Assembly (NCBI RefSeq): GCF_900100255.1 | Contig: NZ_FMTS01000002.1 | Location: 436,576 to 500,575, forward strand | Direction of reading: 5' to 3' | DNA from: Asticcacaulis taihuensis | GTDB lineage: Bacteria > Pseudomonadota > Alphaproteobacteria > Caulobacterales > Caulobacteraceae | Length of the DNA: 64,000 bases | Shown: positions 26,872 through 36,023 of the stretch, piece by piece | Layout of the letters: each line of letters starts with the position of its first letter | Position numbering within the stretch: position 1 is the stretch's first letter | The notes under the pieces: generated by a model | Seen by the model: only the letters and a program-made list of their open reading frames with translations | Told to the model about the DNA's origin: nothing | The model's database searches: none | Program-made: the position numbers and the translations under genes

Positions 26872-27820
26872 GTTTGTCTCCCAGCGGCTCCAGACCGACC
26901 ATGGAACGGGCAAAATCGCGCGCCTTGAAATCGTGCAGATCCTCGATATCCTCACCGACGCCAATCAGCTTGATTGGGGCATCGGAAGCTTTGGCGATCG
27001 GGATCAGGATCCCACCACGTGCCGTGCCATCGAGCTTGGTCATGACGAGGCCAGACACAAACGCCTGGCGGCCGAAAATCTGCTCCTGGCTGAGCGCATT
27101 GCGGCCCACCGTGGCATCGAGCACCAGCAGGGTCTCGTGCGGCGCCTCCGGATCGACCTTCTTGATCACGCGGACGACCTTCAGCAGTTCATCCATCAGG
27201 GCCTGCTTGTTTTGCAGGCGGCCGGCGGTGTCGATCAGCACGACATCGTAGCCTTCTGCCTTCGCCCGGATAAAGCTGTCATAGGCCAGACCCGCGGCAT
27301 CGGCGCCGGTCTTGCGGCCCATGAAATCGGCGCCGGCGCGTTCGGCCCAGACCTTGAGCTGCTCGACGGCGGCAGCGCGAAAGGTATCGCCGGCCACGAT
27401 CAGGACTTTCGCCCCGCTCTTGACCAGCTTGGCAGCGATCTTGCCCAGGGTCGTCGTCTTGCCGGAGCCATTGACGCCGACGAACAGCACGACATAGGGA
27501 CGGGGACCGGCTAGCGGCTCGAACGTGCCCTCATGCCCCACCAGTTCATCGGCCAGGGCTTCGGCCAACGCCGCGCGCACGGCGTTGGAATCCTTGGCGG
27601 AATTAAACTTCTGTTGCGCCATCTTGCCAGCGATGGTGGCGGCGATCTGCGGGCCTAAGTCACTTTCGACCAGCAGGTCTTCCAGTTCCTCCAGCGCGGC
27701 GTCATCCAGGCTTTCCTTTTGCTGGAAAACCTGCGTGACCGACTCGGTCAGGTTCTGCGAGGTGCGGGAAAGGCCCTGCGTCAGCCGCTGGAACCAGCCT
27801 TTTTTCTTTTCTTCAGTCAT
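26861..27820 (-). CDS. ftsY: Signal recognition particle receptor FtsY
   Basis: A 319-residue SRP GTPase receptor. It has a short N-terminal A region, the NG-domain N helices (ALEELEDLLVESDLG) and the G domain with GVNGSGKTTTLGKIAAKL, DTAGRLQNKQALM, TKLDGTARGGI and a C-terminal GVGEDIEDLHDFKA. The acidic A domain is very short, as in other alphaproteobacteria. FtsY docks ribosome-SRP complexes at the membrane. It overlaps mtaB by four bases upstream. Confidence 0.97.
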   Translation of the reverse strand: MTEEKKKGWFQRLTQGLSRTSQNLTESVTQVFQQKESLDDAALEELEDLLVESDLGPQIAATIAGKMAQQKFNSAKDSNAVRAALAEALADELVGHEGTFEPLAGPRPYVVLFVGVNGSGKTTTLGKIAAKLVKSGAKVLIVAGDTFRAAAVEQLKVWAERAGADFMGRKTGADAAGLAYDSFIRAKAEGYDVVLIDTAGRLQNKQALMDELLKVVRVIKKVDPEAPHETLLVLDATVGRNALSQEQIFGRQAFVSGLVMTKLDGTARGGILIPIAKASDAPIKLIGVGEDIEDLHDFKARDFARSMVGLEPLGDKHDG

Positions 27821-29103
27821 ACCGCTTGCTGTAGCTGAGTTTGCACGAGGCTGCCAATGACATGTTTGCCATCATGGCCATGGATACGGATATCGCTGAT
27901 GCCACCGACGACAGCCTCGCCATCAAAGACGACCTCGGTAAAATCGGCGGCACGGGCAAAGCCGGGTTTTTCGACCACGCAGGAGAGGATGCGGCCCTGC
28001 TGACGGTTGAGGTGACGGATCAGCGCCTCCTCGGCCTTGGCGCGCAGACGGGCAGCGCGTTCCTTGATAGTGGTGCGCGGCAGTTGCGGCATCTTCGCCG
28101 CCGGTGTCTGTGGGCGCGGCGAATAGGGGAAGACGTGGACGAAGCTGAGGTCGCAGGCATCGACCAGCGACACGGCATTGGCGAACATGTCTTCGGTCTC
28201 GGTCGGGAAACCCGCGATCATATCGGCGCCAAAGCTGATATCCGGGCGCACAGCCCGCACCTTTTCGACCAGCCGGATGGAATCGTCCCGCAGGTGCCGC
28301 CGCTTCATCCGCTTAAGGATCATATCGTCCCCATGCTGAAGACTGAGGTGCAGATAGGGCGCCAGGCGTTCTTCATAGGCAAAGGCGTGCAGAAGCGTAT
28401 CGTCGATCTCGGCGGCATCGATGGAGGAAAGGCGCAGGCGCTTCAGGTCAGGCACCAGCTTGAGGATACGTGTCACCAGATGGCCAAGCTGCGGCGTGCC
28501 CGGCAGGTCAGCGCCCCACGAGGTCAGGTCGACACCGGTGAGGACGACTTCATTATAACCCTGCGCCACCAGCTTTTGCGTCTGGCTGATGACATCGCCC
28601 GCCGCCGCCGAGCGTGAATTGCCGCGGCCATAGGGAATGATGCAGAAGGTGCAGCGGTGATCGCAGCCGTTCTGCACCTCGACAAAGGCGCGGGCGCGAT
28701 CCTTCAGACCATCGATCAGGTGGCCGGCGGTTTCCTGCACCGAGAAGATGTCGTTGACGACGATACGGGCCGAATCCGGCGTCAGCTTATAAGCCCCTGC
28801 CTTCTGCTTGTCGGCATTGCCGATGATGAAATCGACTTCGGCCATGTTGGCGAAGGTGTCCGGGTCAGTCTGGGCGGCGCAGCCAGTGACAATCAGCCTG
28901 GCATCCGGGTTTTCCTTGCGGGCGCGGCGGATGGCCTGGCGCGCCTGGCGCACGGCCTCGCCGGTGACGGCGCAGGTATTGAAAATGATGGCGTTGTCGA
29001 GCCCATCCTCGGCGGCGGTCTTGCGAATGACCTCGCTTTCGTAAGAATTCAGCCGGCAGCCGAAGGTGACCACGTCTACCTTTTTTTCGTTTTCTGGACT
29101 CAC
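27817..29103 (-). CDS. mtaB: tRNA (N6-threonylcarbamoyladenosine-37-C2) methylthiotransferase MtaB
   Basis: A 428-residue radical-SAM methylthiotransferase. An N-terminal UPF0004 domain has three cluster cysteines (VTFGCRLNSYES, NTCAVTGEA, VTGCAAQ). The radical-SAM motif is CDHRCTFCIIPYGRG (Cys-x3-Cys-x2-Cys), and a C-terminal TRAM-like part follows. It converts t6A37 to ms2t6A37 in tRNA. It is distinguished from MiaB by VTFGCRLN and the HRCTFCIIP context. It overlaps both dapF and ftsY by four bases. Confidence 0.93.
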   Translation of the reverse strand: MSPENEKKVDVVTFGCRLNSYESEVIRKTAAEDGLDNAIIFNTCAVTGEAVRQARQAIRRARKENPDARLIVTGCAAQTDPDTFANMAEVDFIIGNADKQKAGAYKLTPDSARIVVNDIFSVQETAGHLIDGLKDRARAFVEVQNGCDHRCTFCIIPYGRGNSRSAAAGDVISQTQKLVAQGYNEVVLTGVDLTSWGADLPGTPQLGHLVTRILKLVPDLKRLRLSSIDAAEIDDTLLHAFAYEERLAPYLHLSLQHGDDMILKRMKRRHLRDDSIRLVEKVRAVRPDISFGADMIAGFPTETEDMFANAVSLVDACDLSFVHVFPYSPRPQTPAAKMPQLPRTTIKERAARLRAKAEEALIRHLNRQQGRILSCVVEKPGFARAADFTEVVFDGEAVVGGISDIRIHGHDGKHVIGSLVQTQLQQAV

Positions 29104-29933
29104 AACGTGCCCTCGAACTCGACCTCAACCGGGCCGGTCATGATGACATGATCATTTTCCGCCCACGCGATGTGCAGTGGGCCGCCATCCATAATAACTG
29201 TCGCGGTGCGGTCGGTCAGGCCACGACGGGCGGTGGCCACAAGCGTGGCGCAGGCCCCGGTGCCGCAGGACTGGGTGATGCCGGCGCCACGTTCCCAGAC
29301 GCGCATGCGGATGGTCTGGCGGTCTATCACCTGCGCGAACTCGACATTGACGCCCTCGGGGAAAAGCGGATGGTTCTCGATCAGCGAACCGGTGGCGGCG
29401 ACATCGACCTTCGACACATCATCGACGAAAAACACCACATGCGGATTTCCCATGCTGACGGCGCAGGGCGTATGGTAGAGCGGCGCATCGTAAGGCCCGA
29501 CCTTCAGCTCCAGCCGCAAGGTGTCCATCTCTTCAGAGAGCGGAATCTCGCGCCAGTCGAGGCGCGGCTTGCCCATATCAACGGCCACGGTTCCGGTCTT
29601 TTCGTCGGCCCGGATCACAATGGCCTTTGTCGCGCCGCCCAGCGTATCGATCTTCAGCGTCTTCTCAGCGGCCTTCGGGTTCAGATACCAGCCCACACAG
29701 CGCAGGGCATTACCGCAGGTCTCGACCGTGCCGCCATCGCTGTTCCACACGCGCATGAAGGCATCGCCACTTGCACTGCCTTCAATGGCGATCAACTGGT
29801 CAAAGCCGATGCCTGACGCGCGATCACCCCAGGCGCGGACCTGTTCCGGCGCCGGTGCAAAGGCGGTGTCGCGGGCGTCAACGACAATGAAATCATTGCC
29901 AAGGCCGTTCATCTTCAGAAAAGGTCTGCTCAT
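29100..29933 (-). CDS. dapF: Diaminopimelate epimerase
   Basis: A 277-residue PLP-independent epimerase interconverting LL- and meso-diaminopimelate for lysine and peptidoglycan synthesis. The two catalytic cysteines are in GNALRCVGWYL and SCGTGACATLVA. FLKMNGLGNDFIVVDARD at the N-terminus is the family signature. The length is normal. It is first in the leftward dapF-mtaB-ftsY-yciB run. Confidence 0.97.
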   Translation of the reverse strand: MSRPFLKMNGLGNDFIVVDARDTAFAPAPEQVRAWGDRASGIGFDQLIAIEGSASGDAFMRVWNSDGGTVETCGNALRCVGWYLNPKAAEKTLKIDTLGGATKAIVIRADEKTGTVAVDMGKPRLDWREIPLSEEMDTLRLELKVGPYDAPLYHTPCAVSMGNPHVVFFVDDVSKVDVAATGSLIENHPLFPEGVNVEFAQVIDRQTIRMRVWERGAGITQSCGTGACATLVATARRGLTDRTATVIMDGGPLHIAWAENDHVIMTGPVEVEFEGTL

Positions 29934-30011
29934 TGCGGCCTATATAGTCGCAATGACGCTGAAAATGTAGTGCTTTGTTGACTTCCAGACCAATCGGCCC
30001 CGCGCATACGC

Positions 30012-30047
30012 AATTACGGCATTCGGCGTCAGCCGAATGCCGTAATT
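30012..30047. other. Perfect 16-bp inverted repeat with 4-base loop
   Basis: AATTACGGCATTCGGC and its exact complement flank GTCA. It lies 24 bp beyond the stop codon of the leftward lipoprotein gene and upstream of dapF. It could end the lipoprotein transcript, but there is no proper U-run, so an operator or intrinsic processing hairpin is also possible. Confidence 0.65.
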
Positions 30048-30071
30048 ATGACCTAGCGATTTGCCGCGCGA

Positions 30072-30614
30072 TCAGTGCGTCGTGCCCGGCCGGATGATCT
30101 TAGATTCCAGATTGGCCTTGACCGCCCGGGCGTCATAGGCGTTCGGATCGCTGTCCGGCTTGGCGCCCTTGTGCATCAGGATTTCCGCATTGGCTTCATA
30201 CCGCGAATAGACGACGGTGTCCGTACCCCAGTCGGCACCGAAAGCCCCCCAGCGGCTCCAGCGATTGCGGCTGTAGAAGCGCCAGGAGAAGCTGCTCATG
30301 TAAGGGTCTTCAAACGTCGTGGCGCGCTTCTTTTCATCGGTATTGCGGCTGACCACCTCGAACCAGTCATAACCGGATTCGACCGTCAGTTCGGCGGCGC
30401 GGTAAAGCAGGTAATTTTCCACCGTTTCGCGCTTGGTCATGTCGTTGCCGGCAAAGCTCAGGCGGTAGCGGTTATCCTCGATGCGCGTTTCGGAATAGCC
30501 ACGCTGGTTGGCGGGCGACACATTGGCCGCGACGGGCTGGTAAGGGGTGGGCGTGGCGCAGGCCGACAGCATGGTCAGACTGGCGGCGGCCAGGGCGAGG
30601 CTCAAAGACTTCAT
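30072..30614 (-). CDS. CC0125/CC1285-family lipoprotein
   Basis: A 180-residue lipoprotein: MKSLSLALAAASLTMLSAC with the lipobox LSAC, then a domain with GYSETRIEDNRYRLSFAGND and a YDWFEVVSRNTDE segment. This matches the lipoprotein family named for Caulobacter loci CC0125/CC1285, whose function is unknown. The domain appears to be a compact alpha/beta unit with an AELTVESGYDWF helix-turn. The start at 30614 has GGGGAG seven bases upstream; a longer start at 30650 would destroy the signal peptide. Confidence 0.85.
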   Translation of the reverse strand: MKSLSLALAAASLTMLSACATPTPYQPVAANVSPANQRGYSETRIEDNRYRLSFAGNDMTKRETVENYLLYRAAELTVESGYDWFEVVSRNTDEKKRATTFEDPYMSSFSWRFYSRNRWSRWGAFGADWGTDTVVYSRYEANAEILMHKGAKPDSDPNAYDARAVKANLESKIIRPGTTH

Positions 30615-30719
30615 GGTATAACTCCCCACATATGCAAAACTTTTACACATATTAACCTTCGAGAGTGTGCCGTCAATGTGGCAATATTAGGCCGTCCGTA
30701 ATGCGTTTATAAGCCTGTG

Positions 30720-31391
30720 CTACAGCCGCAGCAACTCCATGCCGGCGTGCCAGATGATCAGGGCGGCGATCGCCATCAGGATCAGGCAGACACCGAGATC
30801 GAACACCTGCTTCTTCCTGGGGTCGCTCAGGGTATGCGACAGGGTAACGGCGGCCAGGCCATAGGTGGTCATGGTGACCGTATCCATGCCGATGGCCGTT
30901 GCGGCGAAGGCCACCATCTGCGGCGGCACGGCGCGGTGAATATCGACGAACGGCGGCAGGACGGCTGTGAAGAACAGGGTCACCTTGGGATTGAGCAGCT
31001 GAACCAGGAAGCCATCCTTGAAGGTAGCGGCCATGGTCCTGTTCGGGTCCGGTGCCGCCGTCAGGCTGGAAGCAATGTTTTCATTGCGGATATCGAGCGC
31101 CGCGCGGAACCCTTTAAAAGCCATCCAGCCGAGATAGAGCCCGCCGGCAACCGCAACGATCTGGAATAGCAGCGGAAAGGCCGTCAGCAGGATTTGCAAA
31201 CCGAAAGCACAGGCGATGAACCAGATCAGCGAAGCGCAGTTCAGCCCGATCACAGCGGCGATGACATGGCTCTTGCGTCGCCCAAGGCCGGTGCGGATGG
31301 CGAACAGGTTAGCCGGGCCGGGCGTTATGGCCATGAAGAACATGGTGACGAAAAATGCCCAGTAGGTATGCGGATCGATCGGAAAAGCCAT
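30720..31391 (-). CDS. LysE/RhtB family amino-acid exporter
   Basis: A 223-residue polytopic membrane protein with six predicted helices. The LysE signature is near the N-terminus: MFFMAITPGPANLFAIRTGLGRRKSHVIAAVIG. The conserved later segment LVQLLNPKVTLFFTAVLPPFVD is typical of RhtB-type threonine/homoserine exporters. Substrate is not predictable. It is transcribed in the same direction as the upstream phosphoesterase cluster with a 31-bp gap and may be its last gene. Confidence 0.9.
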   Translation of the reverse strand: MAFPIDPHTYWAFFVTMFFMAITPGPANLFAIRTGLGRRKSHVIAAVIGLNCASLIWFIACAFGLQILLTAFPLLFQIVAVAGGLYLGWMAFKGFRAALDIRNENIASSLTAAPDPNRTMAATFKDGFLVQLLNPKVTLFFTAVLPPFVDIHRAVPPQMVAFAATAIGMDTVTMTTYGLAAVTLSHTLSDPRKKQVFDLGVCLILMAIAALIIWHAGMELLRL

Positions 31392-31422
31392 GCTGGGGCA
31401 ATAGCATATCTGGCCTATTGCG

Positions 31423-32220
31423 CTATCCCGAAGCGGCCGGTTTTGTGTGACTCTTTGTATGACTCAGGGCCTCGAATGTGGTGAAGCGGCCATCTGCATA
31501 GCGCAACTGGTCGATGCGCAGGGTCGTATCGGTAAATTCCAGCAGGTTGAAGCCCTGTGGCTGGCGGCGCAGGCGCGTGGACATGCCGGTCGAGGCGCTG
31601 ACGAACAGGGTCTTGTGCGCCTCCTCCTGGCGCGTCTCGATATAGGCATGATGCTGGTGACCGGCCAGCACGATATCGATGCGCTGTTCGGATATGGTTT
31701 CCAGCAGCGGCCGCTTGTTGAAGACGGCAACATCCAGAGGAAACTCCTTCGGGCTCATCAGCGGGTGATGCAGGACGAGAATGCGCCAGGGCGCGGTTGC
31801 GGCTTCAAAGGTCCGGGCAATCTCACGGCGCTGTTTTGCACTTACCGCGCCATTGGCCCAGTTCCAGTGCGGCAGGATGCGGCGGGCGGTATTGATGCCC
31901 TTGATATGCACTGGCCCTGCGGCAAGCTCCGGATTCAGCTCATCGATCAGATGCCGTTTGTAGCGCCCGAACGGATTGAGGAAGCGCGTCAGGTCCAGGC
32001 CCGGCAGGTCATGATTGCCGGGAATGACGAAAACCTCCATCGGCAGGGCATCGAAAAACGCCCGCGCCGCGGCAAATTCAGCCTCGGTCGCCGATTGGGT
32101 GATATCCCCGCTGGCGATGACCAGATGAGGACCAGCCTCGATCAGGTGCGCCACCAGCGCCTCAAGCACGGCGGGATCATGGGCGCCGAAATGCAGATCG
32201 GAAATGTGGGCGATCTTCAT
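31423..32220 (-). CDS. Calcineurin-like metallophosphoesterase
   Basis: A 265-residue enzyme of the CpdA/Icc-like class. The metal ligands are in order: Asp-x-His (HISDLHFG), GDITQSA, GNHD (VIPGNHDLPG), and His residues in LVLHHPLM and LAGHQHHAY. It could hydrolyse cyclic nucleotides, UDP-sugars or lipid-linked phosphates. The position directly after a PAP2 phosphatase and a lipid kinase gene (four-base overlap) favours a lipid phosphate role, which is inference. Confidence 0.9.
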   Translation of the reverse strand: MKIAHISDLHFGAHDPAVLEALVAHLIEAGPHLVIASGDITQSATEAEFAAARAFFDALPMEVFVIPGNHDLPGLDLTRFLNPFGRYKRHLIDELNPELAAGPVHIKGINTARRILPHWNWANGAVSAKQRREIARTFEAATAPWRILVLHHPLMSPKEFPLDVAVFNKRPLLETISEQRIDIVLAGHQHHAYIETRQEEAHKTLFVSASTGMSTRLRRQPQGFNLLEFTDTTLRIDQLRYADGRFTTFEALSHTKSHTKPAASG

Positions 32221-33023
32221 GCGAACCCTCTTTGCACGGCATAGCGGGTCATATCGGTGCCGTGATGAAGCCCGATATTCAAGCCGCCGGCCAAAATCAG
32301 CGCCGACATCGCCACCAGAAGCAATTTGACGGGTTCAACCGGTTCGGCCGGCCGCCACATGTAGAAGAGGCCCAGCAGGGCCAGCCAGCCGGAGCCGAAG
32401 AACAGCCCGCCGGCGACATCGGACAGCCAGTGCGCCCCCAGATACAGCCGCGAAAAGGCGATCACCCCCACCAGCAATACAAGCGTTATAACCACCGGAA
32501 TCCGTGCCAGAAAAGGCAGTTTGCGCGACATAATGATGATCAGGAAGCCGTAGAGCACGGCGTTTGTTGTGGAGTGGCCGCTGGGAAAGGAAAAAACGCT
32601 GACGCCGTCATAATGCATGTCACCGGGCCGGGCTCGATGCAGGCCGAGCTTGATGGCGGAATTGATCAGCGATCCGCCGCAGATGGCCATCAGCCAGTAG
32701 GTCAGGGTGTGCCAGGCGCGTTCATGGACAAGCCACAGCGCCACGACGGCCGCCACCGCGATCACCACGGGCGTGTCGCCGAGTTCGGTAATGGCGATCA
32801 TAACCCGGTCCAGCCAGGGTGTCCGCAGGCTCTGCAGGGCGACGTAAAACGCCTGATCGGGAGCGAATACGGCACTTTCGAGAAATACCTCCTCGATGAC
32901 CTCGAAGCACAGCCAGGCAGCAATCACGAAGATAAGACCGAAGAGTAAAAGTGCCCGCCACTCCTGACGGAAGGGCGCCGGCAAGCGCCTGATCCGCGCG
33001 TCCAGCCATTGCCGCGTCATCAT
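32217..33023 (-). CDS. PAP2-family membrane phosphatase
   Basis: A 268-residue membrane protein with about six helices and the three PAP2 motifs: KLGLHRARPGD, SFPSGHSTTNAV and SRLYLGAHWLSDV. These form the active site for phosphatidate or undecaprenyl-pyrophosphate dephosphorylation at the periplasmic face. It is flanked by the diacylglycerol-kinase-like gene upstream and a metallophosphoesterase downstream, both with four-base overlaps, so the three genes probably form one lipid phosphate turnover unit. Confidence 0.92.
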   Translation of the reverse strand: MMTRQWLDARIRRLPAPFRQEWRALLLFGLIFVIAAWLCFEVIEEVFLESAVFAPDQAFYVALQSLRTPWLDRVMIAITELGDTPVVIAVAAVVALWLVHERAWHTLTYWLMAICGGSLINSAIKLGLHRARPGDMHYDGVSVFSFPSGHSTTNAVLYGFLIIIMSRKLPFLARIPVVITLVLLVGVIAFSRLYLGAHWLSDVAGGLFFGSGWLALLGLFYMWRPAEPVEPVKLLLVAMSALILAGGLNIGLHHGTDMTRYAVQRGFA

Positions 33024-33931
33024 GACGGCACCTGTTCGTCCGGCATCAGCAGGTGAACAAAATCGGGTTTCAGGGTAAAGGCCAATGGAGATTTCAGTTT
33101 CATGACTTCACCATCGATCGAGACCAGCGGCTTGTGATGCTGGCTCCAGATCCTGAAGTGCGGGGCGGTGCGTTCGATCAGGTCGGGGTCTTTCAGCCAG
33201 TGACCGAAGATCAGCCGCCACAGCAGGCGGATATGGGCGGTCGGCGATTTGGTGCTGAATATATAAGCGGCCAGTTCGCCGCCGGAAAGCGAAATTCGCT
33301 TGAAATTACTCTCGGTCAGCCCTTCCGTGTCGGCGAAGCGATTGACGGAGACCACCACCGCCGGTGCGCGATATTTCCGCATCACACCATTTTCTTCCAG
33401 AACGATACGTTCGTGGCGATGGCGCTTCATATTGTCTGCCACGAACAGGAACATTTGCGGCAACAGCAGGAACTTGTTGGTCATGCGCCGCGCCTCCCGA
33501 TAGACCGAAGCCTGCGGCATGGTGCCGATGCTGGCACAGCACAGGAAGATTTCGCCATTGACGAAACCGGCGTCCATGGTCTGCTCGCGTGTGCCTCCGG
33601 CATAGGCGTCCAGCGCTTGCGTTAAAGAGGTAAGCCCCAGGTCCACGGCCAGCAGGTTCATGGTGCCGAAGGGCAAGACACCAAAGGCTTTTTTGTGCGC
33701 GGCCAGATATTTGGCGGTTTCGCGGATGGTGCCGTCGCCGCCGCCGATCAGCAGACGCTCAGGTCTTTTACTCAGGCGTTCGAGATTGGTCTGCATGTCC
33801 TCGGGTTCGGACATACACAGTTCGGCCACCGGGATTTCACTGGCCGTGATGGCGGCCTCTACCACCGGTTCGCCCATATTGAGCACCGTGCCGGATTTGC
33901 GATTGATGAGAATATTGAAGCCTTCGCCCAT
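33020..33931 (-). CDS. Diacylglycerol kinase catalytic-domain lipid kinase
   Basis: A 303-residue soluble lipid kinase of the DAGK_cat family (YegS/DgkB-like). The N-terminus NILINRKSGT and the nucleotide-binding loop LLIGGGDGTIRE with LPFGTMNLLAVDLG are diagnostic. The C-terminal half holds the beta-sandwich with a VSIDGEVMKLKSPL strand. The ATG at 33929-33931 is used because it begins the conserved fold; the in-frame start at 33958 adds nine residues. It leads the lipid-phosphate operon. Confidence 0.9.
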   Translation of the reverse strand: MGEGFNILINRKSGTVLNMGEPVVEAAITASEIPVAELCMSEPEDMQTNLERLSKRPERLLIGGGDGTIRETAKYLAAHKKAFGVLPFGTMNLLAVDLGLTSLTQALDAYAGGTREQTMDAGFVNGEIFLCCASIGTMPQASVYREARRMTNKFLLLPQMFLFVADNMKRHRHERIVLEENGVMRKYRAPAVVVSVNRFADTEGLTESNFKRISLSGGELAAYIFSTKSPTAHIRLLWRLIFGHWLKDPDLIERTAPHFRIWSQHHKPLVSIDGEVMKLKSPLAFTLKPDFVHLLMPDEQVPS

Positions 33932-33975
33932 GCGGCTAAATGAGCGAGATGGATGCAAGGATTCAATGTGGTAAT

Positions 33976-34103
33976 CTTATGGGGTCTGGGGCCTGTGGCC
34001 CCAGGTCTTCTCTCTTTCCAAAGAAAAATCCCGGTCCAAAAGGCCGGGATTTTCTTTGGAACAAGGCAAGGTTTGTGGGGTCACAGACCCCACGCCCCAT
34101 TCG
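33976..34103. repeat. Palindromic repeat, family B, copy 2, with terminator-like core
   Basis: A 128-bp element abutting the argG stop codon. It contains CTTATGGGG at the left end, a TGGGGCCTGTGGCCCCA hairpin, the central stem CCAAAGAAAATCCCGGCC-type (reverse arm) around AAAA, and a GTGGGGTCACAGACCCCAC hairpin. The central stem is a plausible argG terminator. Confidence 0.85.
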
Positions 34104-35339
34104 TTAGCCGCGACGATCCCGCTTCGCCGCGACCCGCAGACGCAGGGCATTGAGCTTGATGAAGCCGGCTGCGTCGCGGTGATCATAGGCCACCTTGCCC
34201 TCTTCAAATGTGACCAGGTCCTGATCGTACAGCGAATAGGGGCTCTCGCGGCCGGTGATCGTCACATTGCCCTTGTAGAGCTTGATCGTGACCCGGCCGG
34301 TGACCTTCGCTTGCGAATAGTCGATCGCCGCCTGCAGCATTTCACGCTCCGGCGAGAACCAGAAACCGTTATAGACCAGCGACGCATATTTCGGCATCAG
34401 CTCGTCCTTCAGGTGCATGGCGCCGCGATCGAGCGTGATCGACTCAATGCCGCGGTGCGCCGCTAAAAGGATGGTGCCGCCGGGGGTCTCGTAAACGCCG
34501 CGCGACTTCATACCGACGAAGCGGTTTTCAACCAGGTCGAGACGGCCAACACCATTGTCATGACCCAGCTCATTCAGTTTGGTCAGCAGGGCCGCCGGTG
34601 ACAGGGCCACGCCATTGATCGCCACCGGATCGCCGCGCTCGAAATCGATGGTGAAGACGGTCGGCTTGTCGGGCGCCGCTTCCGGCGAAATGGTGCGCTG
34701 GTAGACGAATTCCGGCGCTTCAACAGCCGGATCTTCCAGCACCTTGCCTTCGGACGACGAGTGCAGCAGGTTGGCGTCGACCGAGAAGGGCGCATCGCCG
34801 CGCTTGTCCTTGGCGATCTGAATCTGGTGCTTTTCAGCGAAATCGAGCAGGGCCTCGCGGCTCTTGAAATCCCATTCGCGCCACGGGGCGATGACGCGGA
34901 TATCCGGCTCCAGGCCATAATAGCCGAGTTCAAAACGGACCTGATCATTGCCCTTGCCAGTGGCGCCGTGGGAAACAGCATCGGCGCCGGTTTTACGGGC
35001 GATCTCGATCTGCTTCTTGGCGATCAGCGGGCGAGCGATCGAGGTGCCGAGCAGGTACTGGCCTTCATAAACCGTATTGGCGCGGAACATCGGGAAGACA
35101 TAATCCTTCACGAACTCTTCGCGCACGTCCTCGATAAAGATGTTTTCCGGCTTCACACCGGCAGCCAAAGCCTTGGCGCGTGCCGGCTCGATCTCGCCGC
35201 CCTGGCCGAGATCGGCGGTGAAGGTGACGACTTCGGCGCCGTATTCGGTTTGCAGCCACTTCAGAATGATCGAGGTATCGAGACCGCCGGAATAGGCGAG
35301 GACGACTTTCTTGACGGGCTTTTGATCGGAAGCGGACAT
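34104..35339 (-). CDS. argG: Argininosuccinate synthase
   Basis: A 411-residue enzyme joining citrulline and aspartate with ATP. The PP-loop motif is [19 protein letters not shown] near the N-terminus. Further family blocks are [30 protein letters not shown] and [24 protein letters not shown] (broken here for length: key residues N, R, G in the NRFVG core). It is monocistronic, with the family-B element at its 3' end. Confidence 0.97.
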   Translation of the reverse strand: MSASDQKPVKKVVLAYSGGLDTSIILKWLQTEYGAEVVTFTADLGQGGEIEPARAKALAAGVKPENIFIEDVREEFVKDYVFPMFRANTVYEGQYLLGTSIARPLIAKKQIEIARKTGADAVSHGATGKGNDQVRFELGYYGLEPDIRVIAPWREWDFKSREALLDFAEKHQIQIAKDKRGDAPFSVDANLLHSSSEGKVLEDPAVEAPEFVYQRTISPEAAPDKPTVFTIDFERGDPVAINGVALSPAALLTKLNELGHDNGVGRLDLVENRFVGMKSRGVYETPGGTILLAAHRGIESITLDRGAMHLKDELMPKYASLVYNGFWFSPEREMLQAAIDYSQAKVTGRVTIKLYKGNVTITGRESPYSLYDQDLVTFEEGKVAYDHRDAAGFIKLNALRLRVAAKRDRRG

Positions 35340-35435
35340 GGGCGCAGGCTTTCTAAAGACAGAAGGCGGGAGGGGTTAAAACAGTCACGCGCGCTTTAAG
35401 GTTTAACCCCCCCGGATGCAAGACTTAATGTGCGA

Positions 35436-35936
35436 CTAACTCATGACAGCCAGGGCCATCTCATGCCAACGCCGAACGGTGATTCCGTTTCTTTGATCTA
35501 TGGCCAACGGATGATCAGATTGGGTAATGGTAAAAAGAGGGATCAGTCCGGGTTCGCGCGTTTGCACGGAAAGCGGCAGGCGCAGAACATCTGGATAGGG
35601 CGAAATTGGACTACTAAGCCAGCCAAAATAGGCCGCGTCTTCAGCTCGGTCAGCTTCATCCCAACGATCGCTCATTTGATAGAAGCTTTTCTCGCTGAGA
35701 GACGACCAGACAGAAAATGCCAGCGAATTCGGCGTTCCTTTAATAGGTAATTCAATATGCCCACGAATGAAGAAATATGCTTCATCTATAACGCATTGAT
35801 CTTTGGATAACTTAACCCGGCGATCAAATTCGTCGTCCGGCACAAAAGCGCGCCAAGGGGCTTCTATGCCAAAACAATTCGGCACGCTGTCGTGCTTTTT
35901 TCCGCAAATGCGGCATTTCCACCTAAATCCAAACAT
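35436..35936 (-). CDS. DUF2199-like protein with N-terminal zinc-knuckle motif
   Basis: A 166-residue protein beginning MFGFRWKCRICGKKHD, a Cys-x2-Cys pair typical of DUF2199 proteins; a later FGWLSSPISPYPDVLRLPL segment also fits that family. No second Cys pair is obvious. Function is unknown. The gene is more AT-rich than neighbouring argG and kup, like the orphan genes at 10804 and 13555, and appears monocistronic. Family assignment is from memory of the motif pattern. Confidence 0.7.
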   Translation of the reverse strand: MFGFRWKCRICGKKHDSVPNCFGIEAPWRAFVPDDEFDRRVKLSKDQCVIDEAYFFIRGHIELPIKGTPNSLAFSVWSSLSEKSFYQMSDRWDEADRAEDAAYFGWLSSPISPYPDVLRLPLSVQTREPGLIPLFTITQSDHPLAIDQRNGITVRRWHEMALAVMS

Positions 35937-35991
35937 CTAAGGTATTTTCCCGCACCTGTGAGCGATATAAGCGCACGAACAAGTTGCGGGT

Positions 35992-36010
35992 CAAGGGCCT
36001 GCGGCCCTTG
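35992..36010 (-). terminator. GC-rich hairpin at the 3' end of kup
   Basis: CAAGGGCC and GGCCCTTG enclose TGC, 14 bp past the kup stop codon. It resembles the GGGCCTGCGGCCC arm of family-B repeats but lacks the rest. There is no U-run on either side, so its terminator role is tentative. Confidence 0.45.
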
Positions 36011-36023
36011 CCGCCGGAGGCTC

